DNA of 64,000 nucleotides, taken from Bradyrhizobium sp. C9 (GTDB taxonomy: Bacteria; Pseudomonadota; Alphaproteobacteria; Rhizobiales; Xanthobacteraceae). The DNA is taken from positions 1 through 64,000 of the forward strand of contig NZ_NWTG01000026.1 in the NCBI RefSeq assembly GCF_002532045.1, given 5' to 3'. The position numbers were made by a program, and so were the translations under genes. The notes below the pieces were generated by a model. That model was given only the letters and a program-made list of their open reading frames with translations. It was not told the DNA's origin and ran no database searches. This document shows positions 42,687-51,296 of this stretch, in pieces. Position 1 is the first letter of the stretch, and each line of letters starts with the position of its first letter.

Positions 42687-43085
42687 TTACGCCGTCACCA
42701 CACCCTGGCTCTTCCGCAACCCCATATATTGCAGCTCGGCGAACACGCCGGTGGCGATCGCCTGGGCGAGGATCACGATGGTCCCCAAGAGGTTCGGCGA
42801 CACTGAGCCCGAGAGCAGCAGCGCGATGCTGGCAAGCGTCCAGGCGGCGTTGCCGGCGACCACCAGGATCACGGGTCCTTTCGGCAGCGAGGTTCGCGCG
42901 CCGAGCCAGCCAACGAATGCTGCGTAGGCAATCAGAAACAGCCCTGTCTCGCGCAACAGCGCTTCCGGCAGGCTAAGCAACGAGGCCAGCGCTCCGGCGT
43001 CGAGCACCATCGCGATGGCGGATACGCCGCTGAACACGGCATCGGCAAGCAAAGCGCGGCGCAGAAGGTGGGACGAATGGATCAT
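42687..43085 (-). CDS. four-helix hypothetical membrane protein
   Basis: 132 residues from the ATG at 43083-43085, with GGAGACACC upstream. Four hydrophobic helices (for example ADAVFSGVSAIAMVLDAGAL, LLRETGLFLIAYAAFVGWLG, VILVVAGNAAWTLASIALLL, LLGTIVILAQAIATGVFAEL). The layout is that of small uncharacterised integral membrane proteins. It is 32 bases after another small membrane gene on the same strand. Confidence 0.75.
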   Translation of the reverse strand: MIHSSHLLRRALLADAVFSGVSAIAMVLDAGALASLLSLPEALLRETGLFLIAYAAFVGWLGARTSLPKGPVILVVAGNAAWTLASIALLLSGSVSPNLLGTIVILAQAIATGVFAELQYMGLRKSQGVVTA

Positions 43086-43117
43086 GGCGGTGTCTCCTCT
43101 GGTTGGGATGGGATTGG

Positions 43118-43348
43118 TCAGCCGAACAGGGACTGCAACTGGCGCCACAGCCGGAACGGGCACAGCGCCCTGCCGACCCTCATCTCGACCGCATAGACCT
43201 GCGCGAACACGAACACGCCGGTGTCGTGCACGATCGGTTGGGGCATGTTGAGCGACCGCGCGACCAGCCAGGTGACCAGATGGACCAGCCAAGGGACTAG
43301 CCAAGCGATCAGGACGGCGAGGGCGCGGATAAGGGACAGCATCAGCAT
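43118..43348 (-). CDS. small hydrophobic protein
   Basis: 76 residues starting at the third in-frame ATG-region Met (43348), six bases after AGGAG; the ATG at 43354 overlaps the ribosome site. One membrane helix with many Trp/Leu/Val (LIAWLVPWLVHLVTWLVARS) is followed by a basic C-terminus (RVGRALCPFRLWRQLQ). Function unknown. With the next gene it forms a unit divergent from an XRE regulator, and an inverted repeat lies between. Confidence 0.55.
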   Translation of the reverse strand: MLMLSLIRALAVLIAWLVPWLVHLVTWLVARSLNMPQPIVHDTGVFVFAQVYAVEMRVGRALCPFRLWRQLQSLFG

Positions 43349-43396
43349 GGTCATCTCCTGTGCCGTGGAAGATGAGCCGGCCCGCGCGCCAATTCG

Positions 43397-43413
43397 ATTA
43401 CCTCAGGCGTAAT
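43397..43413. promoter_or_regulatory. possible operator between the small membrane unit and the XRE gene
   Basis: ATTACCTCAGGCGTAAT contains the 5-base arms ATTAC and GTAAT around seven bases. It lies 36 bases upstream of the XRE ATG and 49 bases from the divergent gene, a typical place for an XRE/MmyB autoregulatory site. Confidence 0.5.
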
Positions 43414-43448
43414 GGAACGGGCGAATTTCGCATGGTAGGTTTTGCACC

Positions 43449-44273
43449 ATGAACGCACATGCATCCCTGGCGCGGGCCGAGCCCGCAAAACCCGTCTTGA
43501 TCGGCGAGCACCTGCGCGAATGGCGGCAGCGCCGCCATCTCAGCCAGCTCGACCTCGCCGTCGATGCCGAAATCTCGGCGCGGCATTTGAGCTTCGTCGA
43601 GACCGGCCGCTCGGCGCCGTCGCGCGACATGGTCCTCAAACTGGCGGAGCGCCTCGACGTGCCCTTACGCGAACGCAACGTGCTGCTGGTTGCTGCGGGT
43701 TTCGCACCCGCATTCCCGCAACGCTCGCTGGAGGATCCCGCGCTGAAATCGGCGCGCGAGGCGATCAACCTGGTGCTGAAGGCGCATGAGCCGAACCCGG
43801 CGCTGGCCTATGACCGGCACTGGAATCTGGTCTCCGCCAACCGCATGGTGGCGCCGCTGCTCGAGGGCGTGCCGCAGCGGCTGCTCGGCCAGCCCTTCAA
43901 CATCCTGCGGCTGGCCTTCCATCCGGAGGGCCTTGCGCCGCGCACCGTGAACCTGGCGGAATGGGCCGCGCATCTGTTGGAGCGGCTGCATCGGCAGTGC
44001 GAGGCAACGGCCGATCCGGAGCTGCTCAAGCTCTATCAGGACCTGAAGTCCTATCCGATCCCGGCGCGGTCGGCCCCGATCACCCCCGACAACAACGTCG
44101 CGCTCCCGTTCAAGCTCCGCCTCAATGGCGAGATCCTGAGCTTCATCTCGACCACCATGGTGTTCGGCACCCCGGTCGACATCACGCTGCAGGAACTGGC
44201 GCTGGAGACGTTCTTTCCGGCCGACGAACTGACCGCCGAGCGGATGCGGCAGATGGCAGCCAGTATGAAATAG
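43449..44273 (+). CDS. XRE-family regulator with MmyB-like ligand domain
   Basis: 274 residues. The helix-turn-helix lies at about 20-75 (IGEHLREWRQRRHLSQLDLA, AEISARHLSFVETGRSAPSR). The rest (AREAINLVLKAHEPNPALAYDRHWNLVSANR to GTPVDITLQELALETFFPAD) is the MmyB-like domain that binds a fatty acid or similar ligand in related proteins. It sits opposite two small membrane genes, which are its likely targets. Confidence 0.92.
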   Translation: MNAHASLARAEPAKPVLIGEHLREWRQRRHLSQLDLAVDAEISARHLSFVETGRSAPSRDMVLKLAERLDVPLRERNVLLVAAGFAPAFPQRSLEDPALKSAREAINLVLKAHEPNPALAYDRHWNLVSANRMVAPLLEGVPQRLLGQPFNILRLAFHPEGLAPRTVNLAEWAAHLLERLHRQCEATADPELLKLYQDLKSYPIPARSAPITPDNNVALPFKLRLNGEILSFISTTMVFGTPVDITLQELALETFFPADELTAERMRQMAASMK

Positions 44274-44335
44274 CGGCTTGTCTCGGGACGCTTTCGGCCT
44301 ACTTTTGGGGTTCCAATTCCGCCGGGAACCCTGCC

Positions 44336-45001
44336 ATGAGCGATCTGAAGCCGCTTCGCCTCGATATCGTCTCCGACGTCGTTTGCCCCTGGTGCTACAT
44401 CGGCAAGCACCGCATCGAGGATGCACTCAAGCTGGTGCCCGATGTGCCGGTCGAGGTGCACTGGCGGCCGTTCTTCCTCAACAATTGGGTGCCGCGCGAG
44501 GGCATCAGCCGCGACGAATATCTCACGGCAAAATTCGGCTCGGTCGAGGCCTACAAGGGCATCGCCGGCCGCGTGGTCGCCGCCGCCAATGAGGAGGGGC
44601 TGACCTACCATCCCGAGCTCGTCAAGCGGCAGCCCAACACGATCGACTGCCACCGCCTGATCCACTGGGCCGAGGCCAAGGGCAGGGCGGCCGAGATGAA
44701 GCAGCGGCTGATGGAGCTGTATTTCCGCGACGGCGGCGATCTCACCGACAACGATGTACTGGTGCAGGCGGCAGCCGATGTCGGGCTCGACGCCGACGAC
44801 GTGCGCAAGCGTCTTGCTACCGACGAGGATGTGGCGCTGGTCTCCGCGCAAGCCCAGGAAGCGTCCGAGAAGGGGATATCGGGCGTGCCGACCTTCGTGT
44901 TCGCGCAGAAATACGCGGTGTCCGGCGCCCAGCCGGCCGAGCAGCTCGCCCGTGCCATCCGCCAGGTCTCGGCCGAGATCAACGCGCAGGCGGCCGAGTA
45001 G
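44336..45001 (+). CDS. DsbA-family FrnE-like oxidoreductase
   Basis: 221 residues. The thioredoxin-like start VSDVVCPWCYIGKHRIEDAL contains a CPWC active site; VPTFVFAQKYAVSGAQPAEQL contains the cis-Pro loop. This is the FrnE/2-hydroxychromene-2-carboxylate isomerase-like branch without a signal peptide, so the protein should be cytoplasmic. Substrate unknown. It follows the XRE gene by 62 bases and has its own terminator. Confidence 0.92.
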   Translation: MSDLKPLRLDIVSDVVCPWCYIGKHRIEDALKLVPDVPVEVHWRPFFLNNWVPREGISRDEYLTAKFGSVEAYKGIAGRVVAAANEEGLTYHPELVKRQPNTIDCHRLIHWAEAKGRAAEMKQRLMELYFRDGGDLTDNDVLVQAAADVGLDADDVRKRLATDEDVALVSAQAQEASEKGISGVPTFVFAQKYAVSGAQPAEQLARAIRQVSAEINAQAAE

Positions 45002-45017
45002 TCCGAAGTTCTTCACG

Positions 45018-45045
45018 AAAGCCCGGCACATGCCGGGCTTTTTCG
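45018..45045 (+). terminator. terminator after the DsbA-family gene
   Basis: AAAGCCCGGCA and TGCCGGGCTTT (45018-45041) form an 11-bp stem with a CA loop, followed by TTCGTTTG. The T-rich right arm is typical of a Rho-independent terminator. Confidence 0.85.
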
Positions 45046-45086
45046 TTTGACCATACGATCCATCGGAAACAACCAGGGAGACCATC

Positions 45087-45725
45087 ATGATCTATGAGCT
45101 GCGCACCTACACGGTACGTCCAGGGACCGTCGGCGAGATGGTGAAGGCGGCGAGCACGATCTCGCGCGACATCCGCGCCGACAATTTCGGCAAGCTGGAA
45201 GGCTACTGGATCACCGAGATTGGGCCGCTCAATCAGGTCATGCACATGTGGAGCTACGCCGATCTCAACGAGCGGACCCGGCTTCGCGCCGAGCTTGCGA
45301 AGAATCCGCGCTGGACCGGCGAGTACATTCCGGCGATCCGTCCGCTCCTCGTGCGCCAGGAGGTCCGGCTGATGAATGCGATCATTCCGCCGGTGGCACC
45401 GGCCACCAACGGCAACATCTACGAATTCCGCAACTATCGCGCCAAGCCGCTCGGCGCCGCCAAGCAATGGCTCGATCTGATCACCGGCGTGCTGCCGGAG
45501 CGTGAGAAATACTCCAAGATCGTCGGCCTCTGGCACACCGATTCCGGGCAGCCCAACGAGGTCTGCCATATCTGGGCCTATCCCGATCTCAACGCCCGCG
45601 CTGCTGCGCGGGGCGGCGCGATGAAGGATCCGGCGTGGCTGGAATTCCTGAGCAAGGGCACGCAGCTGCTCGAGGAGATGCACTCGACCATCATGCTGCC
45701 GGCCCCGCACTCGCCGCTGCAGTAA
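45087..45725 (+). CDS. NIPSNAP-family protein
   Basis: 212 residues with AGGGAG before the ATG. Two similar dimeric alpha/beta-barrel modules (MIYELRTYTVRPGTVGEMVK and NIYEFRNYRAKPLGAAKQWL) repeat the family start; HMWSYADLNERTRLRAELAK and CHIWAYPDLNARAAARGGAM show the same pattern again. NIPSNAP domains are small binding folds with no proven bacterial activity. It is alone in its unit between two terminators. Confidence 0.93.
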   Translation: MIYELRTYTVRPGTVGEMVKAASTISRDIRADNFGKLEGYWITEIGPLNQVMHMWSYADLNERTRLRAELAKNPRWTGEYIPAIRPLLVRQEVRLMNAIIPPVAPATNGNIYEFRNYRAKPLGAAKQWLDLITGVLPEREKYSKIVGLWHTDSGQPNEVCHIWAYPDLNARAAARGGAMKDPAWLEFLSKGTQLLEEMHSTIMLPAPHSPLQ

Positions 45726-45770
45726 GGCGAGCCCGCGCCGAGGATGGTCGGGCCGGACGTACAGCGGCAG

Positions 45771-45808
45771 AAAGCCTCACCCGATGCTTCCATCAGGTGA
45801 GGCTTTCC
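45771..45808 (+). terminator. terminator after the NIPSNAP gene
   Basis: AAAGCCTCACC (45771-45781) pairs with GGTGAGGCTTT (45796-45806) over a 14-base loop. The stop of the upstream gene is 46 bases away. The rest of the spacer to 45982 shows no gene. Confidence 0.8.
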
Positions 45809-45982
45809 AGGCAAGGGCATGTGCTGTCTGAGAAACAGCGCCCCTCAACGCTAGAAGGGCCAGCTGACACCAACCTGACGGCGGGAACTTATTGTTTCCT
45901 GATGTGTCTGCATGGCTACGAAAAGGTAAACCATCGGCAACTGTGGAGGAGCCGAACTCGTTGTGCCGAACTGTCCGGCGCA

Positions 45983-46816
45983 TTACCGAGACCAGGGCGG
46001 CATCAGGTTGCGTGATGCCGCTTCGTCCAGCACGGCGAACTGCTCCGCACCGTCCTCGAACGCCGCGACCACGTCCGCGAGCCGGTCCAGTTCGGCAAGG
46101 GCGTCGGCCTTCAAGACCTTGCTGGCCGGCGCAGCCTCGCGCCAGCTATCCCAGGCCGACATTTGCCGGTTCGTGAGCGACAGCAGGTCGCGGTAGACGT
46201 TGACGTGAAGAAACCACAGACCGGTGGCCGCGCCGTGTCCGAACGCTCCGGCAGCCACCGCGTTGCTTCTCGCCATCCGCCACGCCTGCGATGCGGTCAG
46301 AAACGCATCGCGCGGCAGGTTCGCGCTGTCAAATGTGATCTGCATTTGTTCAATCTGAAGCGCATCGAGCTGCGCGTCGGCCTGCAGCCAGCGCCGGTCG
46401 CCTGGTGTCCAATATTCGCAGATCCAATGGTCATGATAGATGTCGTCGCCGATGTAAGTCGCAAAACCGCAGCGGACCCGCGCCGGGATCGATCGCCTTC
46501 GGAGCATGCTGCACAGCAGGAGCGCGTAGTCGCGACAGGTGCCGAACGTGCGGCTGCGCGGCGGGCGTGCCACGGTCAGCGGACCGGCGAACGACGCCAG
46601 GATCAGCTTCAAGCGATCTGCGACCGGCTGGGTTTGCCGGATCATCGGGAAGTCAGGCGGAATGCCGTACCGCTCCGCCAGCGCGACGTGAATGATCAGC
46701 CCCGAGACGATTTCGCACAGTCCGGAGACCGTCTCCGGCAAATCGTCATACGCATCGGCCAACTCGCCGGGGTCGGTCAACGCGTCCTGCTGGACGTAGC
46801 ATTCTTGGATCGTCAC
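45983..46816 (-). CDS. transglutaminase-like domain protein
   Basis: 277 residues. The central region holds the likely Cys-His-Asp triad: Cys in RTFGTCRDYALLLCSMLRRR, His in DIYHDHWICEYWTPGDRRWL and Asp in WLQADAQLDA. The fold is that of microbial transglutaminase-like or arylamine protease-type proteins in the cytoplasm, with no signal peptide. Possible activities are peptide or amide bond cleavage; the substrate is unknown. The C-terminus is helical (DSWREAAPASKVLKADALAE). Confidence 0.85.
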   Translation of the reverse strand: MTIQECYVQQDALTDPGELADAYDDLPETVSGLCEIVSGLIIHVALAERYGIPPDFPMIRQTQPVADRLKLILASFAGPLTVARPPRSRTFGTCRDYALLLCSMLRRRSIPARVRCGFATYIGDDIYHDHWICEYWTPGDRRWLQADAQLDALQIEQMQITFDSANLPRDAFLTASQAWRMARSNAVAAGAFGHGAATGLWFLHVNVYRDLLSLTNRQMSAWDSWREAAPASKVLKADALAELDRLADVVAAFEDGAEQFAVLDEAASRNLMPPWSR

Positions 46817-46902
46817 GTTCCCGCCCGATCACGACGTTAGCGGCTCAAGGCCGTCATGCGCAGCCTATCGATCCGCGCGGGCTCGCGTAAAGGGGGACCG
46901 TG

Positions 46903-48087
46903 CTATCCGGGCTTGCCGCGCCGGCTGCGGATGAAGTGGATGGCGCTGCGTGCGGCCTCGTAGGCGAAATTGTTCAGGGTCAATGCGGCATGAACGGCGG
47001 CGACCAGCGGATCCCGCCGCCGCAGCGGCAGCAGCACGTCGCCGATCGCGAAGCGGCCGCGCCAGATCGGGTCGATCATGGGGTGGCCGGGCGCAGCGGT
47101 GGAATCGGCCGAATTGATCGCGGGATCGGCGCAGAGATGGCGCGTCAGCTCCAGCGTCAATTGTGCGCCTGGCGAATGCTTTGCAAAACGCTCGTCGATG
47201 CCGATCTTGAAGAAGAAGGCGCGGTCCTGGTGGCGCACCACGATGCCGCCTGCGACCGGCGTGCCGCCCGCATGCAGGGTGACGATCTCGCAGCGGCCGG
47301 TCTCGGCCAGCGCCGAAGTGGCGCGGCGGATGAAGGCCGCGTCGCCGGCATGCTGGCTGAGCGCGGTGCCGCGCTGGCCTTTCCAGCCGCCGGCTTCGAG
47401 CGCAAGGAATGTCTCGAGCGCCGCCGCGATGTCGCGCGGCGTGCGCGCGACGTCGAAGCGCACCGCGCCGTGGTCGGACAGGCGATGGTGCTGGCGGCGC
47501 AGCTCCTTCAGCTTCTTGGGCCCTAGCGCGTCGCGCAGCAATTCATCGGCATCGCGCGTCGCATCGAGCTGCGCGCGTTGATAGGTGCTCAGCGGGCGCG
47601 GCTGCAAACCGTCGCGCGCGAGCACCGCGCGGATCGCCGCCATGGCCGGGCCCTCGAGCGACATGGTGCGCAGGATCAGCGCATGCGCGCCGGCGTTGCG
47701 TGCCTGCTGCAGCATCTTGCCGGCGGCCTGCTCTGCGGCGTCGCGGTCGAGCAGCGGCGTGCACAGCGTGCCGTAGGGTTCGGCGCCGACCAGTGCGGGC
47801 AGGGGGACCCGGTAGATTCGCCGCATCGGGATGACCGGCAGCAGACCGATCAATTGCCCGGCATCGCCGGTGGCGCTGAGCAGCGATGCGCCGGTGCGGC
47901 CGCGGGCGGAGGCATCGACCGCCAATTCCCAGTCGGGCTGATAGTAGCCATTGGCCTCGATCGCGCGCTCGGCCAGCGCCCGCCATGCGCCGACCGGCGC
48001 GGCTGACAGCGGCGGCAACGCGCGATCATCCGTGGCATCCTTGCGCGATGCCCGGCGGATCATTGCCTGGTCAGCAATATCGGCCAC
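46903..48087 (-). CDS. GNAT-fold acyltransferase (BcsL/CelD-like)
   Basis: 394 residues if the GTG at 48085-48087 is used; other starts are the TTG at 48111 and the ATG at 48063, and none has a strong ribosome site. The C-terminal GNAT domain is shown by DVARTPRDIAAALETFLALE, GRCEIVTLHAGGTPVAGGIVV and HQDRAFFFKIGIDERFAKHS. Relatives in cellulose and polysaccharide clusters are called CelD/BcsL-like. No cellulose synthase gene is nearby. Substrate unknown. Confidence 0.82.
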   Translation of the reverse strand: MADIADQAMIRRASRKDATDDRALPPLSAAPVGAWRALAERAIEANGYYQPDWELAVDASARGRTGASLLSATGDAGQLIGLLPVIPMRRIYRVPLPALVGAEPYGTLCTPLLDRDAAEQAAGKMLQQARNAGAHALILRTMSLEGPAMAAIRAVLARDGLQPRPLSTYQRAQLDATRDADELLRDALGPKKLKELRRQHHRLSDHGAVRFDVARTPRDIAAALETFLALEAGGWKGQRGTALSQHAGDAAFIRRATSALAETGRCEIVTLHAGGTPVAGGIVVRHQDRAFFFKIGIDERFAKHSPGAQLTLELTRHLCADPAINSADSTAAPGHPMIDPIWRGRFAIGDVLLPLRRRDPLVAAVHAALTLNNFAYEAARSAIHFIRSRRGKPG

Positions 48088-48222
48088 GTCCCATGTTTCC
48101 CCGGTCTGCAAGGCTGGTCGGTCTTGCGTTCATCGCGGGTAACGCTAGCGGAGAGAGATGGAAAATGCCGTTGAGGCCATCCGGCAATTTGAGCGGTAAT
48201 GTTAACGGGCGGTTCAGCATAC

Positions 48223-48247
48223 CGCCGCGCCAACCCATGGCGCGGCG
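48223..48247 (-). terminator. GC-rich stem-loop after the TetR gene
   Basis: CGCCGCGCCA (48223-48232) and TGGCGCGGCG (48238-48247) form a 10-bp stem with a 5-base loop, 24 bases past the TetR stop on the minus strand. No T-run, so it may be a weak terminator. Confidence 0.5.
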
Positions 48248-48270
48248 CTCATGCTCCAAGCGGGCTCGGC

Positions 48271-48912
48271 CTATGACCCTTCCGCTTCCATCTGCCGCAG
48301 GGCAGCCTTGAGCAGAAGCGTGAGGCAATCCTTCGCCTCGGGAATACTTCGGTTCGGATAGGTGCGCAGCGACTGCCACATCTCCCAATCGACCAGGGTC
48401 GCAAGGGCAACGAGCCATTTCTGCCGTGCCTCGGCGGACACCTGCTCAAGTTCAGTGGCGAACCACTGGCCGACCACGTCGCGAAAGGCCTTGCGTACCC
48501 GCAGACGGTGCTTCTGCAGCAGCGGCGAGGTCTCGATCATCGCGTTGGACGCACGACGATGCGGCGTCATTCGCTCCAGCGCCTGGGCCCGCATATCGAT
48601 GAACTGCGCAACGCGAACGTCCACCGCGCCGTGCAGGACGGATTTCGCAGGCGGCGGCTCGATCGATTCAGGGGGCGTCAACTCGTCGAGCACCGCCTGC
48701 GTGAGCTGTCCCTTCTCCGGGAAATGCAGAAACAGCGTGCGTATCGAAACGCCAGCCCGCTCCGCGATCTGTTGCGCCGATGGACGTGCCGAGCCCTCAT
48801 TCTGAAGCGCGATGCACGCGGAGACGATATTGCCGCGGGTGACCTGCGTGCGCTGTCGCCGGCCGTCGGCCGACTTGGCGGAAGAGAGACCTGATGTCGA
48901 GCGGGAAACCAT
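48271..48912 (-). CDS. TetR-family repressor
   Basis: 213 residues from the ATG at 48910-48912, ten bases after AAGGA; a TTG at 48930 is possible. The helix-turn-helix is at about 25-70 (TRGNIVSACIALQNEGSARP, AQQIAERAGVSIRTLFLHFP). The C-terminal domain fits the ligand-binding half of TetR proteins. It diverges from the gene at 49169 and lies next to a locus with two operator modules, which are its likely targets. An imperfect dyad TTGCC-TCTT-GGCAA at 48939-48952 may be an autoregulatory site. Confidence 0.9.
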   Translation of the reverse strand: MVSRSTSGLSSAKSADGRRQRTQVTRGNIVSACIALQNEGSARPSAQQIAERAGVSIRTLFLHFPEKGQLTQAVLDELTPPESIEPPPAKSVLHGAVDVRVAQFIDMRAQALERMTPHRRASNAMIETSPLLQKHRLRVRKAFRDVVGQWFATELEQVSAEARQKWLVALATLVDWEMWQSLRTYPNRSIPEAKDCLTLLLKAALRQMEAEGS

Positions 48913-49070
48913 ACAATCGCGGTCCTTCAAAAGCTTGATTGCCTCTTGGCAAAATCGAGCACGAGAAAATATTCGCGGCTAGCCAGACAGAGCGGATTTT
49001 TCCCGCTCCGGCAAGTCCTTCGCATCCCGCGTGTTGCGGGATCGCGATGTGCCGCGGCATCGATGGCGGC

Positions 49071-49126
49071 TTGACACCGCTCGAGCGGGCGGAATATTTT
49101 TGCATAAAGATATGCAAATATATTCC
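49071..49126 (+). promoter_or_regulatory. promoter with 36-base palindromic operator, copy 1
   Basis: TTGACA at 49071-49076 with an AT-rich -10 (TATTTT at 49095-49100) is followed by a 36-base palindrome at 49091-49126 (GGAATAT at the left edge, ATATTCC at the right, core TGCATA-N4-TATGCA; 15 of 18 base pairs match). It lies before the gene at 49169. Confidence 0.82.
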
Positions 49127-49168
49127 AGGACGAAGCCCGTCCGAAGCGAGCCGACCGGGGAGGAGCCA

Positions 49169-49786
49169 TTGCCGGACACCAACTATCGGGTGCTGCGGTT
49201 TGACGAGCTGATCGTTCAACCGAACCGCGGCGAGGAGATCGCCGCGACGCTCAAGGCCGACGGCGAACCGTCCGATGCACAGGTGCTCGGTGTCTTCGTG
49301 CCGCTGATCGGTATCTCGAGCAACGTCGTCACCGTCGCTACAAGCTGGACGGGCGAACCCACACCGCATGCCTATGAGGGCGCCAACCTCGTCGGCAGCC
49401 GCAGTCGCCTGTTCGATGTCCTGGCGCGCGGACAGGAGCCATGTTCTGCCGAGGGCATCTACACCCACCGCTGGTTCGTCGTCGCGCCGGATCAGGTGCG
49501 GGCGCTGACGGAGATGAGCGTCGAGGCGTGGAAATCGTCGGAAGCCGACACTGCGATGCGCATCGCCGGCTTCTGGCGCTGCCGCGAGCTGAATGCCAGT
49601 GGCGAGGCGGTGGTGCTGATGATCGTGAATTATCCCAGTCTCGAAGCATGGGATGAGAGCCGCTACTGGAAGCCGAAACCCGCGCACCAGGCGCAGCCGA
49701 ACCGCAACGTCTGGGGCGGGCTGTTTGCGCGGCGGCGCGAGATCCTGCGCGATTCCTGGGTCACGGTGCACCGGCTGGCAACCTAG
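49169..49786 (+). CDS. dimeric alpha/beta-barrel-like protein, TTG start
   Basis: 205 residues. The TTG at 49169 has a strong GGGGAGGAG ribosome site 3 bases before it; an ATG at 49112 would lie inside the operator. The N-terminal part (YRVLRFDELIVQPNRGEEIA) and the second half (YTHRWFVVAPDQVRALTEMS, VLMIVNYPSLEAWDESRYWK) resemble two NIPSNAP/ABM-type barrels. No catalytic residue stands out. It is the first gene of a TetR-controlled block that ends with an outer-membrane protein. Confidence 0.7.
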   Translation: MPDTNYRVLRFDELIVQPNRGEEIAATLKADGEPSDAQVLGVFVPLIGISSNVVTVATSWTGEPTPHAYEGANLVGSRSRLFDVLARGQEPCSAEGIYTHRWFVVAPDQVRALTEMSVEAWKSSEADTAMRIAGFWRCRELNASGEAVVLMIVNYPSLEAWDESRYWKPKPAHQAQPNRNVWGGLFARRREILRDSWVTVHRLAT

Positions 49787-49808
49787 CGCGTCAAGCATCA
49801 CCGGCGGC

Positions 49809-49862
49809 TTGACATCGCTCGAACCGCAAAATTATAACTGCATAAAAATATGCAATAATATT
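49809..49862 (+). promoter_or_regulatory. promoter with palindromic operator, copy 2
   Basis: GGCGGCTTGACA (TTGACA at 49809-49814) is shared with copy 1, a TTATAA-like -10 follows 17 bases later (49832-49837), and the core TGCATA-AAAA-TATGCA sits at 49839-49854 with partly matching flanks. It lies just before the MFS gene and its small upstream reading frame. Confidence 0.8.
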
Positions 49863-49876
49863 TCGGGAGGAGCACG

Positions 49877-49981
49877 ATGTCGTTCAGCGGCAACAGGAGA
49901 TCGCGGATTGGTCGGGCGGTCGTCGTTCTCCGGTGCATCGACGCGGCCGGCCGGTCGCTGTCGGTGCGCGTCGCTCGTGAC
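49877..49981 (+). CDS. 35-codon upstream open reading frame before the MFS gene
   Basis: An ATG at 49877 with GGGAGGAG 6 bases upstream opens a 35-codon frame that ends in TGA at 49982-49984, 10 bases before the MFS ATG. The product (MSFSGNRRSRIGRAVVVLRC and so on) is basic and not like a known domain. It may be a leader peptide, a coupled spacer or a remnant of the gene 5' end. Its ribosome site is better than that of the MFS gene. Confidence 0.4.
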
Positions 49982-49994
49982 TGACGAGGGCAGC

Positions 49995-51263
49995 ATGGCG
50001 CGACAGATCATGGATCCCGGCTGGAAGGTCGTCATCGGCTCGGGAATTGGCATTTCGTTCGGCGCCGCGCCGATCTTCACCGCGGGCTTTGCACATCTGA
50101 CCGGCGCAATGGCGCAAGACTACGGCTGGAGCCAGGGTGAGGTAGCCCGGGCCGCGACCATCGTGCTGTCGTCGACGATGGTCGCCTATTTGTTCTGCGC
50201 GTGGCCGCTCGATCGGCTGGGATCGCGAAAGTTCGCGCTGATCAGCATTGCCCTGTTCGCGGTGTCGCTCGTCATTCTGAGCCAGATTGGAAATTCGCTG
50301 CTGCAGTTCTATCTCGCGGCGGCGCTGTTCGGCTTTGTCGGCGCGGGCACCAATGTCGTGTCCTATGCAAAGGCGATCTCCCGCTGGTTCGACCAGCGAC
50401 GCGGCCTGGCGCTCGGTCTCGCCGCGAGCGCGCAGGCCGCCGGCAGCTTCATCGTGCCGCTGGCCGCGCACGGGATCATCGCAAGATACGGCTGGTCGGC
50501 CTGCCTGCTGGCATTCGCCGCCTTCGAGCTTGTCGTCTGCCTGCCGCTCGTGGCGTGGCTGGTGGCGGACGGTCCGCCCGGCGGCGATCCGGCGTCGAGA
50601 ACCGATGGGGCGCGGCCATCGACTGAGGTCCACGCACCGGAGGCCGGCATCAGCGCCGCCGAGATCATCGGCACTCCGACTTTCTGGAAGCTCGCGTTTT
50701 GCTTTGCCGTGATCGGGATGTCGTTCTATGCGATCGCGCCGAACGTCATGTACATCCTCAAGCGCCGCGCCGACGTGAGCGCCGCCGATGTGGCCTGGAT
50801 TCAGGCGGCCGGCGCCGTCGCTGCGCTGTTCGGGCGAATTGTGGTCGGACATCTGCTCGACCGGTTGCACGCCCGCGTCGTCGGCATCTTGACCGTTCTG
50901 CTGATGGCACTGTCCGCGCTGATCAATGCCACCGCGGGCGGAGTGGTCCCGATGGTGCTCGCCTCGATCCTGATGGGGTTCTCGATCAGCGGGGAGGCGG
51001 ACCTGATGCCCTATCTGGCCGGGCGCTATTTCGGCACCCGATCGGTCTCGAAGGTCTTCAGCTGGCTGCTGTTTGCGTTCTGCATCGGCGCGGCGATCGG
51101 CCCGGTCGCGTTCGTCTGGCTTTCGACATTGAGCGATAGCGTGGTCCTGCCGTTGCTGCTGCTGTCGGCCGTGCAGATCGTCCCCGTGATGCTGTTCCTG
51201 TCGCTTGGCCGCTACCGAACGCCGCCCGAGCGCGTCCAAAGCCTTGCCGTTGCGCTGACTTGA
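49995..51263 (+). CDS. MFS transporter
   Basis: 422 residues, about 12 membrane helices. The N-terminal half carries GSGIGISFGAAPIFTAGFAH and LDRLGSRKFALISIALFAVS, and the second half RIVVGHLLDRLHARVVGILT, both A-motif-like loops of the major facilitator superfamily. The pattern resembles the oxalate/monocarboxylate branch (OFA/MCT-like). A TetR operator precedes it and DUF1254 follows 33 bases on, so it probably imports or exports the unknown substrate of this locus. Confidence 0.9.
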   Translation: MARQIMDPGWKVVIGSGIGISFGAAPIFTAGFAHLTGAMAQDYGWSQGEVARAATIVLSSTMVAYLFCAWPLDRLGSRKFALISIALFAVSLVILSQIGNSLLQFYLAAALFGFVGAGTNVVSYAKAISRWFDQRRGLALGLAASAQAAGSFIVPLAAHGIIARYGWSACLLAFAAFELVVCLPLVAWLVADGPPGGDPASRTDGARPSTEVHAPEAGISAAEIIGTPTFWKLAFCFAVIGMSFYAIAPNVMYILKRRADVSAADVAWIQAAGAVAALFGRIVVGHLLDRLHARVVGILTVLLMALSALINATAGGVVPMVLASILMGFSISGEADLMPYLAGRYFGTRSVSKVFSWLLFAFCIGAAIGPVAFVWLSTLSDSVVLPLLLLSAVQIVPVMLFLSLGRYRTPPERVQSLAVALT

Positions 51264-51296
51264 GCCTGGATCGATGGCCCTAACTGGAGACGAAAG

